DNA from: an uncultured Lachnospiraceae bacterium
Lineage (GTDB): Bacteria; Bacillota; Clostridia; Lachnospirales; Lachnospiraceae
Length of the DNA: 28,919 nucleotides
Reading direction: 5' to 3'
Assembly (NCBI GenBank): GCA_910588825.1
Contig: CAJURF010000044.1
Span: forward strand, 1 to 28,919
The stretch's first letter is position 1; each line of letters starts with the position of its first letter. Shown piece after piece: positions 1 to 7,604 of this stretch. Below the pieces are notes generated by a model. That model saw only the letters and a list, made by a program, of their open reading frames with translations, did not search any database and was not told the origin of the DNA. The translations under genes were made by a program, and so were the position numbers.

Positions 1-7
1 GGGGGTG

Positions 8-21
8 CAAAAACTAGACAC
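8..21 (+). repeat. IS left inverted repeat (inner part)
   Basis: CAAAAACTAGACAC matches the complement of 1562-1575 at 13 of 14 positions. The outermost bases of the repeat lie before the window start. Confidence 0.75.
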
Positions 22-23
22 GA

Positions 24-32
24 TGGTATAAT
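24..32 (+). promoter_or_regulatory. Extended -10 promoter for transposase
   Basis: TGG followed by TATAAT at 27-32 forms an extended -10 element about 65 nt before orfA. No good -35 box is visible at the right distance, which is common for extended -10 promoters and fits weak transposase expression. The assignment rests on consensus only. Confidence 0.45.
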
Positions 33-96
33 CTATGTACAAAGGAAATATCATTCATGGACAAGTGGCACCATTCAGTGAACAGGAGGTTTGCCA

Positions 97-465
97 ATGA
101 AGTACACCAAGGAACAACGCTTGGACATCGCCAAGCGCGTATACGATGGGGAACTGACCGTGGAGGAAGCGGCAGTCAAGTATGAACTCAACCCATCCAG
201 TGTGAAAGGCTATCTTCGCCTTTACCGTGCTGAAACGGGACTTCCGCCCAGGACGCACAGGAAGAAAACCGGAAACGTCACACAGCCTGCCCGGGCTCCG
301 AAGGATTCCAGTCTCAAAGAGTATGAATCCATGTCAAAAGAAGAACTCATTGATGCCCTCGTCATGGCACGGATAAACGAAGCCCGCTTAAAAAAAGGAT
401 ACTCAGTGAAAGGAAGTGGTGTGGAGAAGGAGTATCTTCCTATCGCCAGCGGGAATACCAAGTGA
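97..465 (+). CDS. IS3-family transposase OrfA
   Basis: A DNA-binding subunit of about 122 residues, expected to recognise the IS ends. The N-terminal half has the helix-turn-helix pattern of IS3 OrfA proteins (TKEQRLDIAKRVYDGE, then VEEAAVKYELNPSSVKGYLR). The tail is helical and leads towards OrfB. The ATG at 97 is chosen because AGGAGG lies at 84-89; an upstream in-frame TTG at 91 is less likely. The gene overlaps orfB by 4 nt (GTGA). An A7 run at 390-396 sits in register for a -1 slip, and the -1 frame is open from there into orfB, so a fused OrfAB could be made. Confidence 0.88.
   Translation: MKYTKEQRLDIAKRVYDGELTVEEAAVKYELNPSSVKGYLRLYRAETGLPPRTHRKKTGNVTQPARAPKDSSLKEYESMSKEELIDALVMARINEARLKKGYSVKGSGVEKEYLPIASGNTK
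390..396 (+). other. Candidate -1 frameshift site (A7)
   Basis: In the orfA frame the run reads TTA AAA AAA GGA, giving A_AAA_AAA, a slippery heptamer. I read the -1 frame codon by codon from 390 to 462; it has no stop and enters orfB in frame. IS3-family elements commonly use such a slip to make OrfAB. No clear downstream stimulatory structure was identified, and GTGA reinitiation at 462 is an alternative. Confidence 0.5.
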
Positions 466-1349
466 TATTGGAGCTGTCAGGCGGCTTTCCTGTCAATCTT
501 CTCTGTGAGAAGATGGGAATACAGAGGAGCAGCTTCTACAATTGGAAGCATACCCTCTCCCATCCGGCAGAGCGTACGAAAGCCTTACTCAGCAACCTGG
601 CGCTGTTCGAGGAATACCATCTTCGTTATCCTTCTCATGGATACAGATGGCTGAATGCCAAAATCCGTCTGGATACAGGCACTGTGATGTCGGATCCTTA
701 CGCGCACAAATGCTGCAAGACGCTCGGTGTGAAGAGCGGGGCGAAACACTATAAGTACAAGAAGCCCGGAAACCCGTTCAAGATCTATCCGAATCTGCTT
801 ATGACCGAGATGCAGATTGACAGGCCATTGCAGTGTATTGTCAGTGATATGACAGCTTTCTATGTGAAGGGTATTTACTATGAGCTTACGCTGTACATGG
901 ATCTCTGGAACAACGAGATTCTCGCCCATGCCCTCTCATCGAGGCGGGGCGACCGGATGACATACCTGAGCGGCCTGGATGACCTGATCGGGTTAAAGAA
1001 ACAATATCCGCAGTATGAGATGATCCTCCACAGCGACCAGGGCGCAGTCTATGCATCCAAAGCATTCAACGAGCTGCTGCCGATGTATAGCATTACCCGG
1101 TCAATGTCAAGAGCCGGGACCCCAACGGACAATGCGGCAATGGAATCCATCAACGGATGGATCAAAGCAGAAATCTTCATGGATTTCCATGTCACTGGTG
1201 AAAGCCCTGTTGAGCAGGAGGTGGCGGCATACATCACATTTTTCAATACTGCACGGCCTGCATATTCGTTGAAATACCTAACGCCGCAACAATACAAGGA
1301 GGCTTATGCGCCCAAAGACTTTATTACAGGTGTTAATGCTGGGAGCTGA
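462..1349 (+). CDS. IS3-family transposase OrfB (DDE integrase core)
   Basis: The catalytic subunit of the transposase, 295 residues counted from GTG at 462. It has an N-terminal IS3 OrfB segment (CEKMGIQRSSFYNWK and HGYRWLNAKI) followed by an rve integrase core. The likely catalytic triad is Asp in VSDMTAFYVKG, Asp in LHSDQGAVY, and Glu in AAMESINGWIKAE, the usual DDE order with the final Glu followed by a Lys. The C-terminal FFNTARP and YLTPQQY motifs are standard for the family. The frame appears intact. Translation could come from coupling at GTGA or from the -1 frameshift in orfA. Confidence 0.93.
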   Translation: MILELSGGFPVNLLCEKMGIQRSSFYNWKHTLSHPAERTKALLSNLALFEEYHLRYPSHGYRWLNAKIRLDTGTVMSDPYAHKCCKTLGVKSGAKHYKYKKPGNPFKIYPNLLMTEMQIDRPLQCIVSDMTAFYVKGIYYELTLYMDLWNNEILAHALSSRRGDRMTYLSGLDDLIGLKKQYPQYEMILHSDQGAVYASKAFNELLPMYSITRSMSRAGTPTDNAAMESINGWIKAEIFMDFHVTGESPVEQEVAAYITFFNTARPAYSLKYLTPQQYKEAYAPKDFITGVNAGS

Positions 1350-1369
1350 TGCCTGACGGCATAGATCCT

Positions 1370-1497
1370 TCCTTGTTTGGCTTAGGTGCCAGATATCAGG
1401 TATGGAGTGATTGTAAAGCCCGAAGCCGCATAAGCGGTGCGCAAGCAGGCTTTACAATCACTCCATACCTGATACACTCCAGCCAACCAAACAAGGA
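1370..1497. repeat. Long inverted repeat in the IS tail
   Basis: The core is a perfect 27-bp inverted repeat (1394-1420 against 1448-1474). The 27-nt loop holds a small nested hairpin (CCGC 1426-1429, GCGG 1434-1437). An outer 11-bp arm pair (TCCTTGTTTGG at 1370-1380 and its complement at 1487-1497) continues the pairing after an imperfect stretch. It lies between the orfB stop and the right end of the IS. Possible roles are a transcription barrier, or a nested miniature element whose arms were acquired. Confidence 0.85.
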
Positions 1498-1561
1498 TGT
1501 ATCAAGACATCCGTAGCATTGCACAAAAAACCAATCTTTGCTGTAAAAAAATTTAAAATTT

Positions 1562-1587
1562 GTGTCCAGTTTTTGTTGACTAGTACA
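1562..1587 (-). repeat. IS right inverted repeat
   Basis: Positions 1562-1575 mirror the left end at 8-21. The outer TTGACTAGTACA brings the tip to 1587, ending in CA as expected for IS3 elements. Confidence 0.7.
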
Positions 1588-3326
1588 GAATATTGTAGTG
1601 GAAGAATCGGGAGACAGCAGTTTCACCGGTTTATTTGGCGTGCTTGAAAATGCGGTGGTCAGGAATCTGGCGGTGGAGAACTGCTTCCTTGAGAGCAGGA
1701 CATCGGGCGGACTTTATGCCGGTGTGATTGCCGGTAAGATGCAGAACAGTTTGGTTGAGGACTGCTATGTGTCCGGAAAGATTGTGATTAACGGGGAAAC
1801 TGCGTATTGTGCAGGCGGAATCGCAGGGGCTGTGTTCCAGAATGGAGAAGGGGAAAACGTTGAGATTGTAAATAATATCTCCCGGTGCGTGAGTAATGTT
1901 GTAGTAGATGTTGAGCATGAGCAGGGGGAGAGCGGTTCACTGGCTGTGCTGAATATACCGGAACGGGTGGAGTATCTTGGGTCTGCCATGATAAGCGGGA
2001 CAAAAGTTGCGTCAGTCAAGATACCGAAAAATATAACATCAGTAGGGACTGGCTCAACGGGTTACAGGAGAGGTCCGCTGGCAGGAGCGAATGCGCTAAA
2101 AGAAGTAGTGTTCGAGGAAGGCCTGGAAAAAATTCCATCCTACATGTGTCCAACAGGCAATTCAGATACCAGCTGTATAACAAAAGTAGTAAAACCAGAA
2201 TCAGTAACAGCCATTGGCAGCTATGCGTTTAACCGGTGTGACAACATGACCATCTACGGTTACAAAAACTCCTACGCAGAGACCTACACCATCACAGAAA
2301 GTATCCCCTTCGTATCCGTAGCGATAGCCAAAAACGCATTAGTAGAGGATATTATCAATCATTTAGACATCAACCACCTGATAAACAATATCTCCCTCGC
2401 AGGCAATGAAATACAAGGCCCAACTGTAACAATAGCAGGAAAGACATTTTCACTTTTCACAATACCGGCGTCTATGGACAAGGCACTGGGAGATAAAGTA
2501 CAGGCCAAAGTAGACAAAGATAAGAAAATCATTCAGGTCATGATCGGTTTTGACAAATTTGATGGATCGGCCCAATTAGATCCAAGCAACAATAAAACCG
2601 CATACTGGAGCGAATCATACAAACAGGTAAAATCTTTATACACAGGAATTACCGGAAAACAAGTGACATCAGTAACATTTTCCGGCGGAGAAGGTTCATC
2701 CGGCAGACGCCCGGCGGCGCTTACCGGTACGGCCAGGACAGTGGTGACACTGCCGGAAAACACGTATACAAAGGCAGGATATGTATTCGTCGGATGGAGT
2801 GACGGGGAGAACACTCTGGAAGCGGGGACCACACCATTGAGGCAATTTTTGAAAAGGACGGGTCAGCCGGGAACGAGAAAAAGGAACAAAAGATTAAAGT
2901 AGTGAAACCCGCTAAAAATGGGAAAATGACCCCGCTGGCGGCAGGAAAAGCAGTGATCACGATAAAAGCTTCCGGTAATGAGGAATACAAAGCGAAGACG
3001 ATAAAAGTCAAAGCAGAAGTATTTCCGAAAAAGCCGGCCCAGGTTAAGAAAGTAAAAGCCGTTCCGTCTAAGGCGAAGCGCACGGCAAAAGTTACCTGGA
3101 AAAGACTTCCGCGTCCGGGTATCAGATTCAGTATGCTTACAGTAAGAAAGTGAGCAAAGGGAAGATGATTAAAGCACCCAAAGGAAAAAGCGTTTCCAAA
3201 ACCATCAAAAAACTTAAATCCAGAAAATACATGTATGTCCGTGTAAGGGCCTATACTGCCAAAGCCGGGCTTACCAGTTACGGCAAATGGAGCAAAACGG
3301 CCAGGAGCAGGAAGAAAATCAGATAA
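1588..3326 (+). pseudogene. Surface protein remnant: GLUG, BspA-type LRR, InlB-type repeat, Fn3-like tail
   Basis: Coding sequence continues straight from the IS right end (NIVVEESGDSSF from 1589), so the IS has removed or separated the N-terminus and signal peptide. Frame one (to 2902) holds GLUG-like strands (TSGGLYAGVIAGK, YCAGGIAGAVFQ), then BspA-like leucine-rich repeat segments (VTAIGSYAFNRC), then an InlB/Flg_new repeat (AGYVFVGWSDGENTLEAGT). Near 2826-2835 the frame changes; the sequence then reads TIEAIFEKDG and runs through 2902-3105. Near 3105-3118 it changes again, to GYQIQYAYSKK, and continues to a TAA at 3324-3326. The tail resembles the Fn3-like end of clostridial cell-surface proteins (YVRVRAYTAKAG, SYGKWS). 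Both shifts are in the same direction. A sequencing error could explain either shift but not the IS. Confidence 0.82.
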
Positions 3327-3361
3327 AAATGTGCGTGCTGAAATTCACAATTATATTTACC

Positions 3362-3390
3362 AAGAACCGGCAGTTTCCCTGTCGGTTCTT
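3362..3390. terminator. Hairpin after the surface-protein remnant
   Basis: AAGAACCGGCAG (3362-3373) pairs with CTGTCGGTTCTT (3379-3390) around a 5-nt loop, with one G-T pair. There is no clean T run after it on the plus strand, so efficient intrinsic termination is uncertain. It is the only structured element in the 265-nt gap before the next gene. Confidence 0.45.
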
Positions 3391-3441
3391 GCCAATGGTC
3401 TTGCAATCTAAGCGTTTTTTGCATTTACCCCACATGCCGTC

Positions 3442-3470
3442 TTGTATTTCAAATATTCATATGGTATGAT
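3442..3470 (+). promoter_or_regulatory. Candidate sigma-A promoter for the DJ-1 gene
   Basis: TTGTAT (3442-3447), a 17-nt spacer and TATGAT (3465-3470). The -10 matches 5 of 6 and the -35 is weak. A second TATAAT at 3553-3558 has no matching -35. The promoter position would give a leader of about 115 nt. Confidence 0.4.
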
Positions 3471-3591
3471 TAGACCCGGAAAACCTGGGAAATTAGGAAG
3501 ATTTCCAGAAAGTAAATGAAGTAAAAAGACAGCCAAATGCGGACAATGGTATTATAATATTTTGGAATGCAGCAAGGAGGAAGTAATATTC

Positions 3592-4140
3592 ATGAAAAAA
3601 GTATATGTATTTTTAGCAGATGGTTTTGAAGAAGTAGAGGCTCTGACAGTAGTGGATCTGCTCCGCAGAGCAGAGATGAACGTGGTGACAGTATCTATTA
3701 AGGAAGAAAAGCAGGTTATGGGAAGCAACCAGATTCCGGTGCTGGCAGACGATGTATTTTCCAAAGTGGATTGTTCCGATGCAGACCTTCTGGTACTGCC
3801 TGGCGGCGGTGAAGGAACAGAGAACCTGGAGAAATTCCAGCCCCTGCTTGATCTGGTGAAATCCTTTGTATCAGAGAACCGGAGAGTGGCGGCTATCTGT
3901 GCGGCTCCAAGGATTCTGGCAGGCCTGGGACTTCTGGAAGGGAAGAAAGCCACCTGCTATCCGTCAGTGATGGACATGCTGGCAGGGGCAGAGAAAACGA
4001 CGGATACTGTAGCAGTGGACGGCTGTATTACAACCAGCAGGGGTGTGGGTACAGCCATAGATTTTGCCCTGGAGCTGATTGCACAGCTGGATAGTCCCGC
4101 AAAAGCCGCAGAAATTGCGGAATCTATTGTTTACAAATAA
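3592..4140 (+). CDS. DJ-1/PfpI (ThiJ) family protein
   Basis: A cytoplasmic protein of 182 residues with the DJ-1 subfamily size and pattern. Members act as protein or glyoxal stress factors (deglycase or glyoxalase-like), and some as cysteine-oxidation sensors. The N-terminal strand VYVFLADGFEEVEA carries the conserved acidic residues (Glu13-Glu16). LLVLPGGGEG is the central strand-turn. The nucleophile elbow is AAICAAPRILA with Cys103. TSRGVGTAIDFALEL is the family's C-terminal motif. ATG 3592 is preferred over the upstream start at 3562 because AAGGAGG lies at 3574-3580. It stands alone between the surface-protein remnant and tig. The exact substrate cannot be read from sequence. Confidence 0.9.
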   Translation: MKKVYVFLADGFEEVEALTVVDLLRRAEMNVVTVSIKEEKQVMGSNQIPVLADDVFSKVDCSDADLLVLPGGGEGTENLEKFQPLLDLVKSFVSENRRVAAICAAPRILAGLGLLEGKKATCYPSVMDMLAGAEKTTDTVAVDGCITTSRGVGTAIDFALELIAQLDSPAKAAEIAESIVYK

Positions 4141-4148
4141 AAAAATAC

Positions 4149-4177
4149 TAGCCAACTCAGAATTTGTATGGTATACT
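4149..4177 (+). promoter_or_regulatory. Candidate promoter for tig-clp-lon
   Basis: TAGCCA (4149-4154), a 17-nt spacer, and TATACT (4172-4177) preceded by TGG, an extended -10. It lies about 105 nt before the trigger factor start. I looked for CIRCE and CtsR-type operators here and saw none. Confidence 0.45.
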
Positions 4178-4282
4178 TCACTAATAATTAACAATGGAGA
4201 GAATCGCAGTAGTATGTATACGCAGTGTGAAGTTCTGCTATGGAAGCTGTCTTAAAGAATTCAAGGAGGATTTATTAGAAAA

Positions 4283-5569
4283 ATGAGTTTACAAGTAGAA
4301 AAATTGGAACATAATATGGCTAAGCTGACCATAGAAGTTCCCGCTGAGGAATTAGAGAAAGCTATCGAAGGGGCATATCAGAAGAATAAGAAAAATATCG
4401 CCTTACCTGGATTCCGCAAAGGGAAAGCTCCGAGAAAAATGGTGGAGAGAATGTATGGCAAGGGCGTTTTTCTGGAAGATGCCGCCAATGATCTGATTCC
4501 GGAGGCGTATTCGAAAGCTGTGGATGAAAGTGATCTGGAGATTGTTTCCTATCCTTCCATCGACGTCACGCAGATTGAGGCAGGCCAGCCATTTATTTTT
4601 ACCGCAGAGGTAGCACTGAAGCCGGATATTGTTTTAGGCGAGTATAAAGGGATTGAAGTTGAAAAACCCGATGATGAAGTGAAAGAGGACGAGATTCAGG
4701 CAGAATTAATCAGAGAACAGGAACAGAATTCCCGTCTGGTGGCAGTGGAAGACCGGGCCGCAGAGAACGGGGATATTGTGACCATTGACTACGAAGGATT
4801 TGTAGATGGCGAGAGCTTTGCCGGAGGCAAAGCCACAGATTATCCGCTGACTCTTGGTTCCGGTGCATTTATCCCAGGATTCGAAGAACAGCTGGTGGGC
4901 GTCAGGACAGATGAAGATGTGGAACTTCATGTGACTTTCCCGGAAAACTATGGAAATGATGAACTGAGCGGCAAAGATGCTGTATTCAAATGCACAGTTC
5001 ATAAGATTGAGCACAAAGAGCTTCCAGAGCTGGATGATGAATTTGCTCAGGATGTATCTGAGTTTGATACCATGGAAGAATACAAGGCAGACATCAGAAA
5101 ACGTCTGACCGAGGAGAAAGAGGCAGAGGGAAAACGGAAAAAAGGAAATGATGCAATTGTAAAGATCGTAGAAAATTCCCAGATTGATATTCCCAATGCT
5201 ATGCTGGAGACACAGAAGAACCAGCAGCTGGATGATTTCTCACGCCGTCTGCAGATGCAGGGAATGCTCCTTGACCAGTATCTGAGAATGGCTCAGATGA
5301 CTCAGGAACAGCTGGAAAACCAGATGGAAGAGCGGGCAAAAGAGAATATCCAGAACAGACTGGTGTTGGAGAAGATTGCAGAAGTAGAGAACATTCAGCC
5401 TACACAGGAGCAGGTTGACGAAGAGATCAAGAAAACAGCTGAAGCGTACCATATGGATATTGAGAAGGTACGGGATATGCTGGGTGATAAAGAAATGGAA
5501 CAGATGAAGCAGGATCTGGCTGTTCAGCAGGCTTTCGATCTGATCGCAGACAATGCTGTGGCTGTATAG
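4283..5569 (+). CDS. tig: Trigger factor, ribosome-bound chaperone and PPIase
   Basis: Binds nascent chains at the ribosome exit tunnel and has peptidyl-prolyl isomerase activity. It is 428 residues, the usual family length. The ribosome-binding signature GFRKGKAP is at residues 43-50. An FKBP-type PPIase domain spans about 155-240 (VTIDYEGFVDGESF, FIPGFEEQLVG, FPENYG). A long, charged, helical C-terminal chaperone domain follows. The start is supported by AAGGAGG at about 4263-4269 and by the family N-terminus (SLQVEKLEHNMAKL). It heads the classic tig-clpP-clpX-lon block of Firmicutes, with only 24 nt to clpP, so co-transcription is likely. Confidence 0.98.
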   Translation: MSLQVEKLEHNMAKLTIEVPAEELEKAIEGAYQKNKKNIALPGFRKGKAPRKMVERMYGKGVFLEDAANDLIPEAYSKAVDESDLEIVSYPSIDVTQIEAGQPFIFTAEVALKPDIVLGEYKGIEVEKPDDEVKEDEIQAELIREQEQNSRLVAVEDRAAENGDIVTIDYEGFVDGESFAGGKATDYPLTLGSGAFIPGFEEQLVGVRTDEDVELHVTFPENYGNDELSGKDAVFKCTVHKIEHKELPELDDEFAQDVSEFDTMEEYKADIRKRLTEEKEAEGKRKKGNDAIVKIVENSQIDIPNAMLETQKNQQLDDFSRRLQMQGMLLDQYLRMAQMTQEQLENQMEERAKENIQNRLVLEKIAEVENIQPTQEQVDEEIKKTAEAYHMDIEKVRDMLGDKEMEQMKQDLAVQQAFDLIADNAVAV

Positions 5570-5593
5570 AGGCTTTATATTTGGAGGTAAGCA

Positions 5594-6175
5594 ATGAGTT
5601 TGGTGCCGTATGTGATAGAACAGACCAGCCGGGGAGAGCGAAGCTATGACATCTATTCCAGGCTGTTGAAAGACAGGATCATTTTTCTGGGAGAAGAAGT
5701 CAGTGATGTGTCAGCAAGCATTATTGTGGCCCAGCTTTTGTTCCTGGAATCCGAGGACCCGAAAAAAGATATTAATCTGTATATCAACAGTCCCGGAGGT
5801 TCTGTATCTGCAGGAATGGCAATTTATGATACAATGAATTATATTAAGTGCGATGTTTCCACCATATGCATCGGCATGGCTGCCAGCATGGGAGCTTTTC
5901 TGCTGGCCGGAGGTGCGAAGGGAAAACGATATGCACTGCCCAATTCTACGATTATGATCCATCAGCCTTCCGGCGGTGCCCAGGGACAGGCGACAGAGAT
6001 TCAGATCGTAGCGGATCAGATTGCCAAAACCAAGCAGAAGTTAAACAGGATTTTAGCGGAAAACACCGGACAACCCATTGAAGTGGTGGAAGTAGATACA
6101 GACCGGGATAATTATATGTCGGCGGAGGAAGCCATGGAGTACGGAATTATTGACAAGGTGTTTGAACATAGATAA
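5594..6175 (+). CDS. clpP: ATP-dependent Clp protease proteolytic subunit
   Basis: The serine peptidase that forms the double-heptamer chamber and degrades substrates unfolded by ClpX or ClpC. At 193 residues it has the normal mature size. The catalytic triad is readable: Ser98 in GMAASMGAF, His123 in MIHQPSGG and Asp172 in DTDRDNYM. The N-terminal VPYVIEQTSRGERSYDIYSRLL is canonical. The start follows GGAGG at 5583-5587. It lies between tig and clpX, the expected partner ATPase, so the pair probably forms ClpXP. Confidence 0.99.
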   Translation: MSLVPYVIEQTSRGERSYDIYSRLLKDRIIFLGEEVSDVSASIIVAQLLFLESEDPKKDINLYINSPGGSVSAGMAIYDTMNYIKCDVSTICIGMAASMGAFLLAGGAKGKRYALPNSTIMIHQPSGGAQGQATEIQIVADQIAKTKQKLNRILAENTGQPIEVVEVDTDRDNYMSAEEAMEYGIIDKVFEHR

Positions 6176-6215
6176 AATAACTAGACGTCTAATATGGTAA
6201 TGGGAGAAAAGGCTG

Positions 6216-6240
6216 ATTCACTGTGCCGGTGCACAGGAAT
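6216..6240 (+). other. Hairpin between clpP and clpX
   Basis: CTGTGC (6221-6226), loop CGGT, GCACAG (6231-6236), extended by ATTC/GAAT outside a single bulged A. There is no T tract, so it looks like an mRNA processing or stability structure rather than a terminator. Confidence 0.45.
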
Positions 6241-6287
6241 TGGCCTTAAAAAGCCGTTGGGTTATTGTATCTGGAAAGGGGTAAATT

Positions 6288-7589
6288 ATGGCGGATAAAA
6301 CGAGGGATTCTAAGATCAGATGTTCCTTTTGTAATAAATCAGAGGAGCAGGTGCGCAAGTTAATTGCCGGACCGGATGGGGCGTATATCTGTGACGCATG
6401 CATCAATATCTGTTCGGAAATTATTGAAGAAGAATTTGCTCTTTACGAAGAAGATGATGAATATGCAGGAATGATCAACCTGCTGAAACCGCAGGAGATT
6501 CATTCTATATTGGATGAATATGTGATCGGGCAGGACGAGGCGAAAAAGGTATTATCGGTGTCTGTATATAATCATTATAAAAGGGTTATGGCACCGAAGA
6601 ATCTGGACGTGGATTTACAAAAAAGTAATATATTGATGCTGGGGCCCACAGGTTCCGGTAAGACGCTGCTGGCGCAGACACTGGCCAGAATGCTGAATGT
6701 ACCCTTTGCCATTGCAGATGCCACAACGTTGACAGAGGCAGGCTATGTGGGTGAGGATGTGGAGAATATTCTGCTGAAAATTATCCAGGCAGCCGATTAT
6801 GATATTGAGATGGCTCAATATGGCATTATCTATATTGACGAAATTGATAAAATCACAAGAAAATCTGAAAATGCTTCTATTACCAGGGATGTGTCCGGTG
6901 AAGGCGTACAGCAGGCTCTGCTGAAGATTCTGGAGGGAACGGTTGCCAGTGTACCGCCCCAGGGAGGAAGGAAGCATCCCCATCAGGACTTTATCCAAAT
7001 TGATACCACGAATATTTTATTTATCTGCGGCGGGGCATTTGAGGGGCTGGAGAAAATTATAGCCAGAAGAAAAGATAATAAGAGCATCGGATTCGGCGCA
7101 GAAGTACACGATGTAAAAGATACCAACGTGGGAGAGCTTCTCAAAGAAGTGATGCCTGAAGATTTAATCAAATTCGGTCTGATACCGGAGTTTGTGGGCC
7201 GTGTTCCGGTGGTGGTATCATTGAATGCGCTGGACCAGGAGGCACTGATTCGGATTTTGCAGGAGCCGAAAAACTCATTGACGAAACAGTACAGAAAGCT
7301 GTTTGAGCTGGATGGTGTGGATTTGAGTTTCCAGAAAGAGGCTCTTACAAGCATCGCCCAGAAATCAATGGAGCGTAAAACCGGAGCCAGGGGACTCCGT
7401 TCGGTAATGGAAAACACCATGATGGAGCTGATGTATACGGCACCTTCCGATGATACCATCCGTAAATGCGTGATCACAAAAGAGATGGTAGACGGTACCG
7501 GAGAACCGGAGATTGTCAGGGGAGAAGCACCAGCGCCGACCAGAAGATCCTCAAAATCAAAGAGAAAAGGACAGCCAGAGCCCGCTTAA
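6288..7589 (+). CDS. clpX: ClpX unfoldase, AAA+ subunit of ClpXP
   Basis: Recognises and unfolds substrates and threads them into ClpP. It has 433 residues. The N-terminal C4 zinc-binding domain uses Cys12, Cys15, Cys35 and Cys38. Walker A GPTGSGKT is at 119-126 and Walker B IIYIDEIDK has Asp184/Glu185. The RKH pore loop (GGRKHPHQ), the IGF-type ClpP-docking loop (KSIGFG) and the sensor-2 GARGLR motif are all present. The short basic, proline-rich tail is unconserved. The start follows GGAAAGGGG. It is 112 nt after clpP and 15 nt before lon. Confidence 0.99.
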   Translation: MADKTRDSKIRCSFCNKSEEQVRKLIAGPDGAYICDACINICSEIIEEEFALYEEDDEYAGMINLLKPQEIHSILDEYVIGQDEAKKVLSVSVYNHYKRVMAPKNLDVDLQKSNILMLGPTGSGKTLLAQTLARMLNVPFAIADATTLTEAGYVGEDVENILLKIIQAADYDIEMAQYGIIYIDEIDKITRKSENASITRDVSGEGVQQALLKILEGTVASVPPQGGRKHPHQDFIQIDTTNILFICGGAFEGLEKIIARRKDNKSIGFGAEVHDVKDTNVGELLKEVMPEDLIKFGLIPEFVGRVPVVVSLNALDQEALIRILQEPKNSLTKQYRKLFELDGVDLSFQKEALTSIAQKSMERKTGARGLRSVMENTMMELMYTAPSDDTIRKCVITKEMVDGTGEPEIVRGEAPAPTRRSSKSKRKGQPEPA

Positions 7590-7604
7590 ATTTGGAGGGA
7601 TAAC

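Larger units (their letters stand above)
1..1587 (+). mobile_element. IS3-family insertion sequence, nearly complete
   Basis: The element holds two overlapping transposase frames (97-465 and 462-1349), the second 1 nt back relative to the first, which is the IS3 layout. Partial terminal inverted repeats are visible: CAAAAACTAGACAC at 8-21 and the complement of CAAAAACTGGACAC at 1562-1575, 13 of 14 matching. The right end most likely finishes at TAGTACA (1581-1587), giving an outer TGTACT-type tip typical of IS3/IS150 relatives. The matching left tip lies a few bases outside the window, so the target duplication cannot be checked. About 210 bp of non-coding DNA with a long hairpin separates orfB from the right end. 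The element interrupts a surface-protein gene whose remainder starts at 1588. Confidence 0.9.

Noticed and set aside
1576..1581. TTGACT in the IS right end forming a junction promoter with the left-end TATAAT in an IS circle
   Set aside because: The estimated spacing in a circle would be about 40 nt, far beyond the usual 16-18.
4141..4282. CIRCE or CtsR operator upstream of the chaperone/protease block
   Set aside because: Neither the TTAGCACTC-type dyad nor tandem CtsR heptamers are visible here or before clpP.
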